Source: Clostridia bacterium (GTDB taxonomy: Bacteria; Bacillota; Clostridia; Christensenellales; CAG-138). From it: a DNA stretch of 64,000 bases. The notes below the pieces were generated by a model. It ran no database searches and was not told the origin of the DNA. It was given only the letters and a program-made list of their open reading frames with translations. Below, piece after piece: positions 33,883-42,196 of the stretch (position 1 is its first letter; the number at the start of each line of letters is the position of its first letter). The stretch covers positions 19,135 through 83,134 of the forward strand of contig JAFWVQ010000058.1 in the NCBI GenBank assembly GCA_017523925.1. The letters run 5' to 3'. The position numbers and the translations under genes are program-made.

Positions 33883-35298
33883 ATGGAAAGTATAATGCAC
33901 AAGGTTGTTAAGGTAAAGTTCAGAAACAGCAGCAGAAGCTATTATTTCGATGCGCTTGACTTCGATATTCACGACGGCTCAAGCGTTATCGTCAACACCG
34001 CGCACGGCGACATGCTCGGAACGGTTTCGGGCGAGCCTGCGGAGATGGACGAAACGCGGCTTTCGACCCCGCTCAAGCCCGTTTTGCGCATCGCGACCGA
34101 GGACGATCTCGAGCAGATGAGCTATTATCAGGCCAAGGAGGCCGAGGCGCTCGCCGTTTGCCGCGAAAAGATCGAGGCACGCGGGCTTGCGATGAAGCTC
34201 GTTGGCGCGGAATACGCCTTCAACGGCTCTAAGCTCACCTTCTATTTCACTGCGGACAGCCGAGTGGATTTCCGCGAGCTTTTGAAGGATCTGACCTCCG
34301 TTTTCAAGGCGAGGATCGATCTTAGGCAGATCGGCGACCGCGACGAGGCGAAGAAATGCGGCGGGCTCGGCTTCTGCGGCCGTCCCGTTTGCTGCAACAC
34401 ATTCCTCACCGAGTTCACCCCCGTTTCGATAAAGATGGCGAAAACGCAGAATCTTTCGCTGAACCCGCTCAAGATCTCGGGCATCTGCGGCAAGCTGATG
34501 TGCTGCTTGAGGTACGAGCAGGCCGCCTACGAATCCATGCAGAAGGTCATGCCCGGCGTTGGCAAGGAGTTCATCACGCCGGACGGTCCCGGTGTTGTGC
34601 TCGAAAACAACGTCATCACCGAGACGACCAAGCTTAAGATAACCCTTCCGGACGGCACCTTCGACGTTCGAAGCTACCCCTTCCGCGATCTCAGCCCCGT
34701 CGGCGGCTGCGATTGCGAGGGCTGCGGCGGCTGCGCTCACGGCGACGCGGAGCCCGATGATGAGGGCTGTGAGGAGCATTCCCCCGCCGAACGGGACGGT
34801 GAACCTGCAGGCGAGCACAGAAGCGAGCCAAAAACCGAGCACAAGAACGAGCATAGGAACGAACGCAGAAACGAGCACAGAGACCACAGGGGTGCGCACA
34901 GGTATGCGAAGAAGCCCTCGGAAGGCGCCGACTCCGGCTATGAAAGCGCCGGCAGCGAAGGCACGAACGGCGCGGAAGGCGGCTCTGCCGGCGCACGGGC
35001 GCAGGGCGCAAGGGCGCAAAGACCGAGGCGATTCTCGGACCGGCATCCGCGTAATGCAGGCGGTGCGGAAGGCTCGACCGATCCCGAAGGCGCGGAAGGC
35101 GCAGAGCGTGCCGAGCACAGAAGCTCCGGCGAGGAGCGCAGCGGCGACGGCGCAAAGAAGCGACCCAATTCGAACAAATCCTACCGCCGCTACAACGGCT
35201 CGCATCCGAGGCGCAGGGACCAGAAGAACCCCCGCGAGGGCCAGGGAGACCGTGGCAAGCCCGGCGGCCAGGGCGGTCACAGCGGCTCGGGCGAATGA
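33883..35298 (+). CDS. RicT/YaaT-like PSP1 domain protein with long charged tail
   Basis: Residues 1-275 match the PSP1-domain protein RicT (YaaT). In B. subtilis it acts in the RicAFT complex with RNase Y in RNA processing and supports competence and sporulation. Conserved motifs: C-G-G-L-G-F-C-G-R-P-V-C-C near residues 158-170 and G-I-C-G-K-L-M-C-C-L-R-Y-E near 203-215, whose cysteines bind Fe-S clusters in the complex. A second Cys cluster, G-G-C-D-C-E-G-C-G-G-C, follows near 272. The last 185 residues are a low-complexity tail rich in Glu, His, Arg, Gly and Ser, longer than in known relatives. The start has a weak ribosome site; the ATG four codons later is an alternative. Confidence 0.88.
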   Translation: MESIMHKVVKVKFRNSSRSYYFDALDFDIHDGSSVIVNTAHGDMLGTVSGEPAEMDETRLSTPLKPVLRIATEDDLEQMSYYQAKEAEALAVCREKIEARGLAMKLVGAEYAFNGSKLTFYFTADSRVDFRELLKDLTSVFKARIDLRQIGDRDEAKKCGGLGFCGRPVCCNTFLTEFTPVSIKMAKTQNLSLNPLKISGICGKLMCCLRYEQAAYESMQKVMPGVGKEFITPDGPGVVLENNVITETTKLKITLPDGTFDVRSYPFRDLSPVGGCDCEGCGGCAHGDAEPDDEGCEEHSPAERDGEPAGEHRSEPKTEHKNEHRNERRNEHRDHRGAHRYAKKPSEGADSGYESAGSEGTNGAEGGSAGARAQGARAQRPRRFSDRHPRNAGGAEGSTDPEGAEGAERAEHRSSGEERSGDGAKKRPNSNKSYRRYNGSHPRRRDQKNPREGQGDRGKPGGQGGHSGSGE

Positions 35299-35319
35299 GC
35301 GCTGTTGAACGGTTATAAC

Positions 35320-35360
35320 AAGGTCATCCCTTCCTTTTTACGGGCGGGATGATCTTTTCT
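35320..35360 (+). terminator. Terminator of the holB-ricT operon
   Basis: AGGTCATCCC pairs with GGGATGATCT around a 15-base loop, followed by TTTTCTTTT. Confidence 0.7.
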
Positions 35361-35364
35361 TTTG

Positions 35365-35535
35365 GGTTTCTAAATTATCTTCTTTTTAGCTATGCTTTTT
35401 TAACTTCTTATCCGTGTTTTGCCGATCTTTACTGTTTATCCTTTACCTTTTATCTTTTGCCTATTATCTTTAATTCTGTATCCTTTACCCTTTTCTAAGC
35501 TTTATCCTTTTCTATCCTCTATCCTTTTCCGTTTC
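35365..35535. repeat. Pyrimidine-rich degenerate tandem repeat
   Basis: About 170 bases between convergent genes have a strongly C/T-biased plus strand with recurring TTTATCCTTT-like units of 8-12 bases (for example TATCCTTTACC, TATCTTTTGCC, TATCCTTTTC). There is no gene. Confidence 0.5.
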
Positions 35536-35562
35536 CCTTGCTAAAAAAGCATCGCGCGCCGT

Positions 35563-36828
35563 CTATCGTGGTCTCGCAGCGACCAGTGCGCAGGCGCGAA
35601 CGGTCATGCTCTCCCCCCTGCCCTCGGGGCCGGTATGCTCGGGCGTGGTGTATTTGACACTCACCATGGCTTCGTCCACGCCGAAGGCTTCGGCAAGCCT
35701 TGCACGCATCTCGTCCCGATAGCCGCCGAGCTTGGGGCGCTGAGCGACCACCGTTGCATCGAGGTTCGCGATCTCAAAGCCGCTTTTGCGCACGAGCGCA
35801 GCCGCGTGCTCCGCAAGCAGGATGCTGTTTATGCCCTTGTAGCGCATATCGCTGTCCGGAAAATGCATTCCGATATCCCCGAGCGCGCAGGCGCCGAGCA
35901 CCGCGTCGATCAGCGCATGGGTCAGCGCGTCGGCATCCGAATGCCCGTCCAGACCGAACTCACACGGCACGTGCACGCCGCCGAGGATGAGCCTGCGCCC
36001 CTCCTTCAGGCGGTGTGTATCCTCCCCAAAACCTATGCGAAACGGCGTGAGTGAGCCGCAGGCGCTGTCCGAGGAGCAGATCTCGCTTGCACAGTCAGCA
36101 TTTTCCGCGTTTTCGCCGCCCGCATCGCGCTGCGCCTCCCTTTGAGAGAGAATCGCGCGAACGACCTCCACGTCCGACCGGCAGGTCAGCTTGATGTTGG
36201 AGCTGCTGCCCTCGCTGAAGAACAGTTTTTTGCCCGCAGCGGCGTAGATAGCGGCGTCGTCGGTAAAATCATCCGCCCCGACCTCGGCATATGCCTCGAT
36301 AAGCGCCTGCCGGAAGAAGGTTTGCGGCGTTTGCGCAGCGAGCAGCGCATCCCTATCCACGGTTTCGCCGGTGCAGCGGTTTCGCAGCGTGTCTGCAACA
36401 GGCACGGAGGCGATGCCGCATCCGTTCGCGGCGGCTGTGGCGATGCTGCTTTCTATCACGCCATTTGTGACGAGGCAGCGCGCGCAGTCGTGGATCGAAA
36501 CGATCTCCGCATAGGTCGCCGTCAGCGCGTTCAGCACGGAATCCTGCCGCCTTGCGCCGCCGTCAACGAGCTTCACGGTCTTGCCGCTTTTTATCGAGCA
36601 TGCCCGAGCCGCCTCAAGCGCGGCTTCGCGGGTCTGCTCCGAGACCGCGATGATGATCTCATCCGCAAATTCCGAGAAGGCGTTAAGGCAGAGCTCTATC
36701 GGCGTTTTGCCGAAAAAGCGCATCAGCAGCTTGTTTTCGCCCATGCGCGTGGAAGCGCCGGCCGCGAGCAGCACGGCGCATACGGTTTTATCGGTCAGCC
36801 TGTTCATAGAGCGCACCACGTCAATCAT
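35563..36828 (-). CDS. ispDF: Bifunctional IspD-IspF enzyme (MEP pathway)
   Basis: The 421-residue fusion carries two non-consecutive steps of isoprenoid synthesis. The N-terminal IspD cytidylyltransferase (about 12-230) has L-L-A-A-G-x-S-T-R-M-G near 20 and S-I-H-D-C-A-R near 110, where the family usually has H-D-A-A/G-R. The C-terminal IspF MECDP synthase (about 265-418) starts R-I-G-F-G-E-D-T-H-R-L. It has the zinc ligands of D-x-H and the later G-H-S-D-A-D-x-L-x-H-A segment near 310, plus L-G-D-I-G-x-H-F-P. An Ala/Ser/Asp-rich linker of about 35 residues joins the domains. The start overlaps the stop of the upstream S4 gene by eight bases. Confidence 0.92.
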   Translation of the reverse strand: MIDVVRSMNRLTDKTVCAVLLAAGASTRMGENKLLMRFFGKTPIELCLNAFSEFADEIIIAVSEQTREAALEAARACSIKSGKTVKLVDGGARRQDSVLNALTATYAEIVSIHDCARCLVTNGVIESSIATAAANGCGIASVPVADTLRNRCTGETVDRDALLAAQTPQTFFRQALIEAYAEVGADDFTDDAAIYAAAGKKLFFSEGSSSNIKLTCRSDVEVVRAILSQREAQRDAGGENAENADCASEICSSDSACGSLTPFRIGFGEDTHRLKEGRRLILGGVHVPCEFGLDGHSDADALTHALIDAVLGACALGDIGMHFPDSDMRYKGINSILLAEHAAALVRKSGFEIANLDATVVAQRPKLGGYRDEMRARLAEAFGVDEAMVSVKYTTPEHTGPEGRGESMTVRACALVAARPR

Positions 36829-37099
36829 CGCCCTTGTCCGAGGGATCGTTCAGCGTGTCCGAAATGATGCGATACATCGTATTCGCCTCATCCTTGCGAA
36901 CGACCTCCTTGACCGCGAGCACCTCCGCCGTGAGCAGCTTTGCGCCCGAGCGAACCGCGATGATATCGCCGACCTTGACGTCCGTGGAGGGCTTGGCGAC
37001 CTTTTCATTCACGCTGACCCTGCCCATCGAGCAGGCCTCGTTTGCAACGGTGCGCCGCTTGATTATCCTTGACACCTTTAAGAACTTATCCAAACGCAT
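36821..37099 (-). CDS. Small S4-domain RNA-binding protein
   Basis: The 92-residue protein is nearly all S4 domain: R-L-D-K-F-L-K-V-S-R-I-I-K-R-R at the start and G-R-V-S-V-N-x-x-x-A-K-P-S-x-x-V-x-x-G-D in the middle. This fits the YabO/RqcP/Hsp15-like group, which in B. subtilis binds stalled 50S subunits for quality control. I chose the ATG after GGAAGGAATAAAACC; 20 codons of open frame upstream are unlike the family. It is followed by ispDF with an overlap. Confidence 0.88.
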   Translation of the reverse strand: MRLDKFLKVSRIIKRRTVANEACSMGRVSVNEKVAKPSTDVKVGDIIAVRSGAKLLTAEVLAVKEVVRKDEANTMYRIISDTLNDPSDKGDD

Positions 37100-37201
37100 G
37101 GTTTTATTCCTTCCTTTCGGCCGCCAAGCGGCGGCGCTTGTTTTCACGAACGATACCACATATATCCGCCCGTGTCAAGTGCTGCGGCATCGCTAAATGC
37201 A

Positions 37202-37232
37202 CGAACGACCCACAGAAAGAGGGTCGTTCGAA
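37202..37232 (-). terminator. Hairpin after the methylaspartate operon
   Basis: CGAACGACCC pairs perfectly with GGGTCGTTCG around a 9-base loop, 25 bases after the mal stop. There is no good T run on the minus strand, so the terminator call is moderate. Confidence 0.5.
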
Positions 37233-37255
37233 AATGTATGCCGTTATTGTGCTGA

Positions 37256-38506
37256 TTACTTAGCCTTCTTCGCCCTTGCGTAAGCGAGGATGCGCTGCAT
37301 CTCGTTGTAAACGATCATGTAGCCCTCGTCAACGCCCATGCCGGGCTTTGCAAGGATCTGGTCGGGACGGGTCGCCATAGCGCACTGTACGCAGACCTGC
37401 GCGCTGCGGTCGGTCTCGTTGCAGGTGCCGCCCTGATAGGCGCCGATGCCGCGCTCCTTGCAGTAAAGAACGGCTTCGATGGTGTTGTTGATACCGCCGA
37501 GGTCGGGGGTCTTGATCTGGACCATGTGACCCGCCTTGTTGTCGGCGAAGTACTTGATATCCTCGAGGGTGTTGCACCACTCGTCGGCCACGATCTCAAC
37601 GTTGATGCCGCGCTCGTCGAGTTCACGGGTAATGGCCTGAAGCGCGAGCATCTGCTTTTCGCGATCCTCAACGTCCATGGGGCCTTCGATGCGGAGGTGG
37701 AAGGGCTTTGCGGCCTCCTCGAGGGTGGCGATGTAATCGGCCATTCCCTTGTAGTTGTCGTTGCCGAACGCAGCGCCGATGGTGCCGTAAACGTCGATAT
37801 GGAAGATGGGGTTGTAGTCCTCGCTCGTGCGAAGCGCAAGAACGCGGTCGCTGAGCCACTTGACGTACTCAAGAAGCAGCTCGCCATGCTCGCCGAGCTT
37901 GGTCTTTACGTTGTTGATGAGCGCATGGGGCAGGATCTGGGCGCCCTTGATGATCATCTTGTCGGCGTTGGTGTAGCGATCGTCGCCGGACTGGGTGAAG
38001 ATATCGAGCTCCTTATCCTCGAACTTGCAGCCGTATTCATCGGCTACGACCTCGTACATCATGCGGCCGGTCGCCCTTGCGACGGCATCGAGGATGGCCT
38101 GGGTCATGCCGTAGCGGATGGCGGTGTGGAGGCGCTTGCCGTCAACGGTGATCGCCTCGAGCATCGCGGAGAGCTCGCGGAAATTATCGGCCTCTTTGCC
38201 GATGAGCGCGGGCTTGATGTGCTTCTCGATGATCGGGATGAAGTCCTTGGCGAGGAAGAGCGGGTCGCGTCCGCCGCAGCCTGAATACTGAACAGCCGCG
38301 CAGTCGCCGTATGCGATCTGGCCGTTCTCAAGAACGAGCATAACGGAGATGGACTCACCGGGCATACGCACGGAGGTGAAGCCCGCGGTCTTGGGCTCGC
38401 CAACATAGGCAAAGCCATCGGACTTGGCGCCGGCTTTTATGGCGCGCTGATCGTCGAAATAGAAGCCGGTACGGCCTGCGGAGCAGATAAGGTCTACGAT
38501 TTTCAT
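37256..38506 (-). CDS. mal: Methylaspartate ammonia-lyase
   Basis: The 416-residue enolase-superfamily enzyme removes ammonia from (2S,3S)-3-methylaspartate to give mesaconate. It closely resembles the Clostridium tetanomorphum enzyme as I remember it along the whole length: the F-Y-F-D-D-Q-R-A-I-K start, the G-D-C-A-A-V-Q-Y-S-G-x-G-G-R-D-P-L loop near 70, F-H-I-D-V-Y-G-T near 236, and H-M-V-Q-I-K-T-P-D-L-G-G near 331 with the catalytic lysine. Metal ligands are the Asp/Glu residues at the strand ends (I-D-V, E-G-P and A-D-E-W). It is the last gene of the glm operon. The start follows CGAGGTAAAATAAC. Confidence 0.96.
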   Translation of the reverse strand: MKIVDLICSAGRTGFYFDDQRAIKAGAKSDGFAYVGEPKTAGFTSVRMPGESISVMLVLENGQIAYGDCAAVQYSGCGGRDPLFLAKDFIPIIEKHIKPALIGKEADNFRELSAMLEAITVDGKRLHTAIRYGMTQAILDAVARATGRMMYEVVADEYGCKFEDKELDIFTQSGDDRYTNADKMIIKGAQILPHALINNVKTKLGEHGELLLEYVKWLSDRVLALRTSEDYNPIFHIDVYGTIGAAFGNDNYKGMADYIATLEEAAKPFHLRIEGPMDVEDREKQMLALQAITRELDERGINVEIVADEWCNTLEDIKYFADNKAGHMVQIKTPDLGGINNTIEAVLYCKERGIGAYQGGTCNETDRSAQVCVQCAMATRPDQILAKPGMGVDEGYMIVYNEMQRILAYARAKKAK

Positions 38507-38507
38507 G

Positions 38508-38627
38508 TTATTTTACCTCGTTGAATTTGTTATTTGCTTTAGATTTTTTCTTTTTTAGCTTGGATCCTACCAGAGCTTCGACCGCTTCCGCGAAAAACTC
38601 GCAGAGCAGTTCAAGGATCGTTTCCAT
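38508..38627 (-). CDS. Small 39-residue ORF in the methylaspartate operon
   Basis: The ATG stands 2 bases after the glmE stop and the TAA ends just before the mal start, so the ORF fills the whole gap. The product would have an amphipathic or hydrophobic helix (I-L-E-L-L-C-E-F-F-A-E-A-V-E-A-L-V) followed by a Lys-rich tail (K-L-K-K-K-K-S-K). The mal ribosome site lies inside its last codons, so translation of the two could be coupled. It has no clear Shine-Dalgarno site of its own. I do not recognise it. It could be a small membrane-associated peptide, or only a translated spacer. Confidence 0.45.
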   Translation of the reverse strand: METILELLCEFFAEAVEALVGSKLKKKKSKANNKFNEVK

Positions 38628-38629
38628 TT

Positions 38630-40093
38630 TTAGCTGTTCTTGAGTCCCTGCGGACGGCCTACGAGTCTGCCCTTGCTGATGGCGTAAACGTCGTCGATGA
38701 CCATCTGGAAGGATGCGTTGCGCTTCTCGGCCTTCGCGCGCTCGGCGATCTTGGCGCGGTGGAACTCCTTGATATCCTCGGTGAAGGGCAGGTTGCCCAT
38801 CTCGTAGATACGGATGGCGCCGTCGTTGTCGCGAGCGGGAAGCATCTTGCCCGCGTTGAAGCGGGAGGGAGCGAACGGGATATCCAGAACGCCGGAGAGG
38901 ACCGCGCGAACGGTGCCGGCAGCAACGTCGCCGTCCCCGAGCTCGAAGCACTTATCGACGATGCAGCGGGTCTCGCGGCGGATCATTTCCTTCTCCTCCT
39001 CGAGGTTTGCGGCGGTGCAGACCTGATCGGAGAGCATGGAGATGACCTGCTTGGTGCAGCGGAGGCCCTGCGCGTTTGCTTCCATAGTGGGAACGCCTGC
39101 CGCCTCATGCGGAGTCTTGACGATGACCTTGGTGGCCTTACTGAGCGCTGCGGTCGCGCTGCCCCAGCTGATAACGCCGAACGCCTTGGCTTCATCCTGC
39201 GGGAAGCCGCCCATCCACTGATGGAAAACGGTGGTAACGATAACGTCCTTATAGCCGTACTTCTCGAGATACTCGTTGGTGAGCTCATCGAGCACGCGGA
39301 TAGCCGCAACATCCTGAACGAGGTTGCCGCACTGGCCGTAGCCGACCGTGATATTGCGAACGCCCTGCTCGGCGGCAAGGAGCGCCTCGATGATCGCGAC
39401 CGCGTGGGAGATGCAGGCGGGAACGAGGGTGCCGGTCAGCGGGCCGTAGGGCTCGCGGTTGATCGAAACGCCCGCTTCCTCGTAGATGCCGGTGAGCCTA
39501 TCCACGTACTGCCAGTCGCGGATGGTCTTCTCCATCGGAACGTTCTTTGCATAGGGAAGGTTGTAGGAGATGCCGCCGCCCTCGTAGCTGGTGAAGCCGC
39601 CGGCATAGGTGATCTCGGTGAGAAGCCTTGCATCGGGCGTGCCGTGGCGGACCTGGATGGGGGTGTCGAGGTTATTGATGAGCCTGCGGCAGCCCTCAAC
39701 GCCATGGTTGACCGCCGGGAAACCGTTGAGAAGCGAGCGGCGCTCCTTCATGGATTCGCGGATGCCGGTCTCCGCCTCCTCGTAGCGGTTCTGACGGGTG
39801 TAGCTGTCGATAGTGGTGGGAAGCAGATCGGCCTCGCCCTTATCCTGAAGGTAGGTGAGAAGCTCGATCTGGTCCTGGATGAGGGCAACGCCCGCGCGGG
39901 GCTGGATCAGGGTAACGCCCCTGTTCTTTGCATCCACAAGCTTCTTTGAAAAGACCTTGTGGGCGGGCATTGACTTATGGTACTCGATGGCCTCTTTGAA
40001 GTCCACGTCGGCGCCGGTGGGCCACTGCTTGAGGACTTCCTCGCGAATGGAATAGAATTCGTCGTCGGGAATGCGCTTATTTTGCAGAATCAT
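38630..40093 (-). CDS. glmE: Glutamate mutase epsilon (E) subunit
   Basis: The 487-residue catalytic subunit of adenosylcobalamin-dependent glutamate mutase forms a TIM barrel that turns L-glutamate into (2S,3S)-3-methylaspartate together with GlmS. Typical segments: [10 protein letters not shown] near 60, [10 protein letters not shown] near 148, [10 protein letters not shown] near 172, and [11 protein letters not shown] near 250, which fits the substrate- and cofactor-facing loops of the known enzyme. The length equals that of the Clostridium enzymes (about 483). It overlaps the end of glmL by 17 bases. Confidence 0.96.
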   Translation of the reverse strand: MILQNKRIPDDEFYSIREEVLKQWPTGADVDFKEAIEYHKSMPAHKVFSKKLVDAKNRGVTLIQPRAGVALIQDQIELLTYLQDKGEADLLPTTIDSYTRQNRYEEAETGIRESMKERRSLLNGFPAVNHGVEGCRRLINNLDTPIQVRHGTPDARLLTEITYAGGFTSYEGGGISYNLPYAKNVPMEKTIRDWQYVDRLTGIYEEAGVSINREPYGPLTGTLVPACISHAVAIIEALLAAEQGVRNITVGYGQCGNLVQDVAAIRVLDELTNEYLEKYGYKDVIVTTVFHQWMGGFPQDEAKAFGVISWGSATAALSKATKVIVKTPHEAAGVPTMEANAQGLRCTKQVISMLSDQVCTAANLEEEKEMIRRETRCIVDKCFELGDGDVAAGTVRAVLSGVLDIPFAPSRFNAGKMLPARDNDGAIRIYEMGNLPFTEDIKEFHRAKIAERAKAEKRNASFQMVIDDVYAISKGRLVGRPQGLKNS

Positions 40094-41468
40094 CTTTAAT
40101 TAACTCCTGTTTCATTATTTTAAGCGCCGCTTCCGGATAATGCTCCGAAAGGAGTCCCATCGCGGCGATTATGTACTTTCGATCGACCAATACGTCGGCC
40201 TTTCTCGGGCGGAGGGCCTCCGGGTCCTCCTGTTCGTCGTAGAAGCAGTAGGAGGCTATGCGCCCCGTGTGCTCGGTGTGGATCAGCGAGCCGCCTGTGA
40301 CGATCAGCTTATCCACGTTCGTTAGGTTCTTGCCGCTCTGAACGAGCTTGAGCCCGCCGAGGCCGAAGACCTCCTCGAGCCTGCCCGCGTGCCTTGTGAC
40401 GGCAACGCGCACGGCCATGCTCGCGAGCGCCTCGTCAACGGCCTGCGTTTCGGCGTCGCTCGGAAGAAGCTCGGTGTTTTTTGCAAACATTTCGATTATC
40501 TCGCTCGTGCGCTCCTCACTGAGCTCCGCGATCGCGGCGACCCGATCGAGCCCCGCCGCATCCACAATGCCGTGGATGCTGTATCGCATGCCGATATCGC
40601 CCTCGACCGTGCGCTTGATGTACGGCTCGGGCAGCCCCTTGAGGCTCGTGCGCGGATCGTCCGGCAGGCCCTCGCAAACCGAGTAGATATCGGTGGTTGC
40701 GCCGCCGACGTCCACCGCAACGAGATCGCCGATGCCGCTCTGCGTTTTCGTGCCCTCGGCAAGCAGCTTCATCGCCGCCATAACAGCGGAAGGGGTGGGC
40801 ATCATAATGCCGCTTATCAGCTCGCTTGCCTGCGTAAGCCCCTTGGCCTGAACGATACGGGCGAGGAACACCTCGCGGATCTCCTTCTGTGTGGGCTCGA
40901 TATTGAGCTTTCCGAAGGCGGGCATCACGTTTTCGGTGATATGCACCTCCCTGCCCGCGAGTATGCGCTCGCACTCGCGCGCGGCGTTGCGGTTGCCGGC
41001 ATAGATTATCGGATAATCGCCGCCGATGCCCGCAAGCACCTTCGCATTGTGGATCACGGTGTCGGTATTGCCGCCGTCCGTGCCGCCGCAGAGAAGGAAG
41101 ATATCGGGCGAAAGGCGCTTTATCTCCTCGGCGTCGTCCTCGGTGAGCTTGAAGGCGAAGGTTTTAAGCACCTTTGCGCCGGCGCCGAGGCTTGCGGTCT
41201 TGGCCGCCTCCGCAGTAAGCTCGGGGACCAGTCCGCTTGCAAGCATCCGAAGGCCTCCCGCAGCGCTCGAGGCCGCGAAACGGGCAGAAAAATCGAGCCT
41301 GCCGGTCGTCTGCTCCAATTTTCGAAGAGCATCGGCAAGCCCGTTGTTTATATCGGTTTGTACGGTGGTATAGGAATTTGCGGTTCCCAAAAGACGCGGC
41401 TCGTCGGTATCGACGGCCGTGACCTTGGTGTATGTACTTCCGAAATCTATCAAAAGAACCGGATTCAT
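40077..41468 (-). CDS. glmL: Glutamate mutase accessory protein GlmL/MutL
   Basis: The 463-residue protein has the ASKHA ATPase fold, with the N-terminal phosphate-1 loop [10 protein letters not shown] at residues 6-15 and a second loop [11 protein letters not shown] near 245. [10 protein letters not shown] lies near 125. Proteins of this type sit between glmS and glmE in methylaspartate clusters. They are thought to protect or reactivate the B12 mutase, like other adenosylcobalamin enzyme chaperones. It is not the DNA mismatch repair MutL. The gene starts 40 bases after glmS. Confidence 0.93.
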   Translation of the reverse strand: MNPVLLIDFGSTYTKVTAVDTDEPRLLGTANSYTTVQTDINNGLADALRKLEQTTGRLDFSARFAASSAAGGLRMLASGLVPELTAEAAKTASLGAGAKVLKTFAFKLTEDDAEEIKRLSPDIFLLCGGTDGGNTDTVIHNAKVLAGIGGDYPIIYAGNRNAARECERILAGREVHITENVMPAFGKLNIEPTQKEIREVFLARIVQAKGLTQASELISGIMMPTPSAVMAAMKLLAEGTKTQSGIGDLVAVDVGGATTDIYSVCEGLPDDPRTSLKGLPEPYIKRTVEGDIGMRYSIHGIVDAAGLDRVAAIAELSEERTSEIIEMFAKNTELLPSDAETQAVDEALASMAVRVAVTRHAGRLEEVFGLGGLKLVQSGKNLTNVDKLIVTGGSLIHTEHTGRIASYCFYDEQEDPEALRPRKADVLVDRKYIIAAMGLLSEHYPEAALKIMKQELIKDDSAK

Positions 41469-41508
41469 AAACTCAAAGCGTTATAACGCCACGATCCCTC
41501 TTCCGGGA

Positions 41509-41931
41509 TCAGTCCTCGACGTGCAGGTCCTCTTTGAGCGCCTCGATATCCACCTCGGGAGGGGTTCCCGGGGGGAAGGAGCGGTCGAAGCCCATCGCCT
41601 TGAAGCGCTTTTCGACTTCGTCGAACGGCTGCTTGCCGATGACGATGTTGCCGCCGACGTACAGAAGGATGTTTTCAAGACCCGCCTCGTCGCACTTCTC
41701 GCGAAGACCGCGGCAGTCGAGCTCACCCTGGCCGTAAAGCGAAGAAACGATGATCGCATCGGCATTGGTCTCGATAGCGGCGGCGATGAACTCCTCCTGG
41801 GAGACCATTACGCCGAGATTGATGACGTTGAAGCCCGCGTCGCTGAACGCGTGATAGAGGATCTGGTTGCCCACGGTGTGAACGTCTGCACCGATAACGC
41901 CGATGACGAGCGTTTTCTTTTTCTGTTCCAT
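41509..41931 (-). CDS. glmS: Glutamate mutase sigma (S) subunit
   Basis: The 140-residue B12-binding subunit has the D-x-H-x-x-G motif (Asp16, His18) whose histidine replaces the dimethylbenzimidazole ligand of cobalt. S-S-L-Y-G-Q-G near 63 and Y-V-G-G-N-I-V-I-G near 91 complete the cofactor pocket. It is the first gene of the operon glmS-glmL-glmE-sORF-mal, with a strong promoter at 42027-42055. The ribosome site is GAGGTTTTAAA. The symbol glmS here means glutamate mutase, not the glucosamine-6-phosphate synthase of the same name. Confidence 0.96.
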   Translation of the reverse strand: MEQKKKTLVIGVIGADVHTVGNQILYHAFSDAGFNVINLGVMVSQEEFIAAAIETNADAIIVSSLYGQGELDCRGLREKCDEAGLENILLYVGGNIVIGKQPFDEVEKRFKAMGFDRSFPPGTPPEVDIEALKEDLHVED

Positions 41932-41969
41932 TTTAAAACCTCGTAAAGCAGTTTTTCTTTGGTGTTCTT

Positions 41970-42055
41970 ATCGCCGAAAAGCGCGCAAAAGCACAGATGG
42001 CGATTTTATACTCTTTACTTCCGCGTATCATAACCCCATTTGCAAAAAAAGTCAA
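41970..42055 (-). promoter_or_regulatory. Promoter and leader of the glm-mal operon
   Basis: On the minus strand TTGACT (42050-42055) and TATGAT (42027-42032) are separated by 17 bases. The leader of about 90 bases contains ATCGCC (41970-41975) pairing with GGCGAT (41999-42004). It is too short for a cobalamin riboswitch and has no B12-box. Confidence 0.65.
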
Positions 42056-42137
42056 TACCAATCAAGAAAAAATAAAGTATATTTTAATTTCCTCCAATAA
42101 GTATGCCGTCCTTTCTTCGATCAGGGCTTTTAATATC

Positions 42138-42172
42138 GCAAAAGCCGCCGCGGGGAAGACCCGAACGGCGGC
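42138..42172 (-). terminator. Terminator of the DUF3298-like lipoprotein gene
   Basis: On the minus strand GCCGCCG pairs with CGGCGGC around a 15-base loop, followed by TTTTGC, 25 bases after the stop. Confidence 0.65.
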
Positions 42173-42196
42173 CGATATCTGCGGCAGAATGCCCTA

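Noticed and set aside
40077..41468. The MutL-named gene as DNA mismatch repair MutL
   Set aside because: It has an ASKHA ATPase fold (D-F-G-S-T-Y-T-K) and sits between glmS and glmE; there is no GHKL motif.
41932..42026. A possible cobalamin riboswitch before the B12-dependent mutase
   Set aside because: The leader is only about 90 bases and no B12-box is seen; only a small hairpin is present.
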